This document shows, piece after piece, positions 6,101-6,462 of a stretch of 6,462 bases of DNA (position 1 is its first letter; each line of letters starts with the position of its first letter). This stretch comes from Lachnoclostridium sp. UBA739. GTDB lineage: Bacteria; Bacillota_A; Clostridia; Lachnospirales; Lachnospiraceae. The notes under the pieces are model-generated. The model ran no database searches, was not told where the DNA came from, and was given only the letters and a program-made list of their open reading frames with translations. The DNA is taken from contig DBKX01000066.1 of NCBI GenBank assembly GCA_002297865.1, positions 1-6,462 of the forward strand, in the 5' to 3' direction. Position numbers and translations under genes: made by a program.

Positions 6101-6166
6101 GTAACAATCAGCTTCATTGCAAGTGGAACAGATAAGAGTGCTCCTACTAACATGATTGTGAAATAA
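3125..6166 (+). CDS. Secreted bifunctional GH10 endo-xylanase / CE1 esterase with CBM13 and CBM2
   Basis: A 1013-residue exported enzyme that cuts beta-1,4-xylan and removes ester groups from it. Domains: signal peptide 1 to about 28 (AKA cleavage site); GH10 about 33-385, with TMENEMKPD 74-82, WHSQTPDW 140-147, acid/base E197 in WDVVNEYIH, nucleophile E307 in ITEFDA, and WWGLHDGASW 344-353; S/T/P linker; CBM13 ricin-type trefoil about 412-560, with QKW 455-457, QKF 502-504, QQW 552-554; linker 561-592; CE1 alpha/beta-hydrolase about 595-878, with oxyanion HGIMG 666-670, S757 in GFSMGG, D825 in GTND, H856 in GADHD; VAPS linker 881-915; CBM2 about 918-1013, with binding Trp candidates W929, W964 and W983. 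All catalytic residues are present. CE1 includes both feruloyl and acetylxylan esterases; by recalled similarity to XynZ/XynY-type domains I lean to feruloyl esterase. No dockerin or S-layer anchor is seen, so it is a free, non-cellulosomal enzyme. The gene is monocistronic, with its own promoter and terminator. Confidence 0.96.
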   Translation: MKNFLSAFLSLALVLSLITVAPAQTAKAASVPSNANLLNTYGSLFRHSGTCVTPYQWNDANTRNFIKGQYNSITMENEMKPDAVLKNNTISVAQAKNQGYYIPSNYNEATVPTLNFSTVDSMMKNAYDNGLQIRYHTLVWHSQTPDWYFRSGYSSNGGYVSKSQMNARMEFYIKSVMYHVYNSKYASVVYCWDVVNEYIHAQNSGWQSIYGAVNTNPDFVKLAFQYAYQALEHFNKQDSVSLFYNDYNTYMDCDKIITMINFINREKKICSGVGMQSHLSSNFPSPSYYKAALDKFIKQDYEVQITEFDAKGNNDADQANYIKQIMAAILSAKKAGANLTGFTWWGLHDGASWRNGENPLLFSSLGVKKQSYNSTLEAYFEAGYGIGDTTPSSNPQESESPSTVPTQVAPSTGKITDGTYYIKNVNAQKYLQVADNTGANAQNVELGTGTGVAGQKWEVKNNADGTVTLKSALGNYSLDVANASDEDGANVQIYTSWDGDAQKFIIKETATDGIYTIATKASNGTKNLDGSNYGKEDGTNIQQWSATTNTNQQWIFEKVGGSAVTPSQAVTPSKAPTTPSVAPVQPSQGTTQTGNATETAKAYMAKMKLVNKCPAGYDQKKAGIKYGSATKKTYYSTTTGSNRSCNVFLPANYDSSKKYPVMYLLHGIMGNEDSMLGNAVEIPTNLAAEGKAKEMIIVLPNEYAPAPGTAVEAGFNQAYFDGYDNFINDLTKDLMPYIEKNYSVATGRENTAICGFSMGGRNALYIGYSRPDLFGYVGAFSPAPGVTPGNDFSGFHKGLFQESEFRIKDERYVPYVTLISCGTNDSVVGTFPKSYHDILTRNNQPHVWVEVPGADHDNTAIAAGYYNFVSAAFGVLGLDNVAPSVAPSVKPSVAPSVAPSVAPSVAPSAEPSVAPVSGVTCKYKVVSDWGSSFQGEIVVTNNSGKTLNGWTLTCDYNCQITSLWNALFVGQTGTKVTVKNPSWDANLADGQSVTISFIASGTDKSAPTNMIVK
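5765..5869 (+). repeat. Tandem 12-nt repeat encoding a VAPS linker
   Basis: Eight full 4-residue units plus a partial VAP (V881 to P915) join the CE1 and CBM2 domains; six units are VAPS, with VKPS and AEPS variants. At the DNA level the three units at 5801-5836 are nearly identical (GTTGCTCCAAGT), showing recent slippage or unequal exchange. It is a flexible, probably glycosylatable spacer. Confidence 0.9.
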
Positions 6167-6177
6167 TTTTAATAAAT

Positions 6178-6217
6178 AGAAAATGGAGTCATCCTATTAT
6201 GTGATGCTCCATTTTCT
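6178..6217. terminator. Bidirectional rho-independent terminator
   Basis: AGAAAATGGAG + CATC (6178-6188, 6190-6193) pairs with GATG + CTCCATTTTCT (6203-6217), with a single bulged T at 6189 and a 9-nt loop. T-rich DNA flanks both sides (CTTTATTTCG on plus, TTTTCTATTTATT on minus). It begins 11 nt after the xylanase stop and touches the stop of the convergent gene, so it can end both transcripts. Confidence 0.85.
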
Positions 6218-6462
6218 TTATTTCGTTAATAGTCTGCACAATTCTATGGATGCTGCTGCACTTCCTCCATACATAAAATAATAATCAATCTGTGGCATAT
6301 CCACTGTTGAAATATAAGTTCCATACATCGGAATGTTACAGCACATAACCGTACTTTTTGCCGCAATTGCAAGTCCGTATCCATTGTCCGATACTACAAA
6401 CGGCATTTTCATTTTCTTCTTTCCATAGGAGATGTAACGTGCCTTCATGTTCATTGGGTAAA
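6218..6462 (-). pseudogene. N-terminal-domain piece of a family 31 glycoside hydrolase, apparently truncated; runs off the right edge
   Basis: The minus-strand frame is open to the window edge (Y-P before the Met at 6454, which lacks a ribosome site), so the gene starts outside. The visible 80 or so residues read KARYISYGKKKMKMPFVVSD, then NGYGLAIAAKSTVMCCNIPM, and later DYYFMYGGSAAASIELCRLL-TK-stop. This fits the end of the GH31 beta-sandwich domain (PF-x-x-S-x-GYG, later YYF-x-x-G-x-x-x-A-I-x-x-Y-x-x-LTG), which in intact enzymes is followed by the P-P-x-W-x-x-G opening of the catalytic barrel. Here a stop comes exactly at that boundary and the shared terminator follows at once. The catalytic barrel with its nucleophile Asp is absent, so I infer a 3' deletion. 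If the family call is wrong, it is simply the C-terminus of an unknown protein. Confidence 0.5.

Noticed and set aside
1..6462. A new multi-gene defence or mobile system
   Set aside because: I see no transposase, integrase, terminal repeats, nuclease or toxin-antitoxin pair. The unexplained parts read as fragments of ordinary genes and as regulatory leader.

Overview
The window looks like an AT-rich, low-GC Gram-positive chromosome, most likely an anaerobic plant-fibre-degrading or gut clostridium of the Lachnospiraceae type. The evidence is strong GGAGG-type ribosome sites, extended -10 promoters, an LSAC lipobox, a deoxynucleoside kinase of the clostridial/lactobacillal kind, a 7-alpha-hydroxysteroid-dehydrogenase-like SDR and a large secreted modular xylanase. 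The species cannot be fixed from sequence alone.

Layout. At 2-622 (+) is the 3' part of a short-chain dehydrogenase entering from the left edge. 645-840 (-) holds a frameshifted, unidentified gene remnant. 857-1534 (-) is a deoxyadenosine/deoxyguanosine-type kinase with an extended -10 promoter. 1625-1657 is a rho-independent hairpin, and 1662-1813 (-) appears to be the decayed 3' end of another gene just upstream of it. 1814-2398 (-) is a lipoprotein of unknown function; its promoter at 2444-2472 shows the start must be 2398, not 2434. 2445-2701 (-) contains two more fragments: the N-terminus of an AraC-type regulator interrupted by a stop, then the N-terminus of a metallo-beta-lactamase-fold hydrolase. 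2703-3124 is a long non-coding region that ends in the xylanase promoter and a structured 5' leader. 3125-6166 (+) is the main gene: a secreted 1013-residue enzyme with the order signal peptide, GH10 xylanase, CBM13, CE1 esterase, VAPS-repeat linker, CBM2. 6178-6217 is a terminator shared with a convergent, apparently truncated family-31 glycosidase N-terminus (6218-6462, -).

Function. The xylanase/esterase is a single-gene tool for feruloylated or acetylated xylan: one domain cuts the backbone, one removes ester side groups, and two binding modules hold it on the wall. The flanking genes are not an obvious operon with it. The gaps between intact genes hold at least three, probably four, decayed gene ends, so this is a region of gene loss around a well-kept xylanase. 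I did not find a convincing new multi-gene system. The best leads are the xylanase 5' leader (stem-loop plus an orphan Shine-Dalgarno), the bile-acid-like SDR, and the GH31 fragment that stops at a domain boundary.
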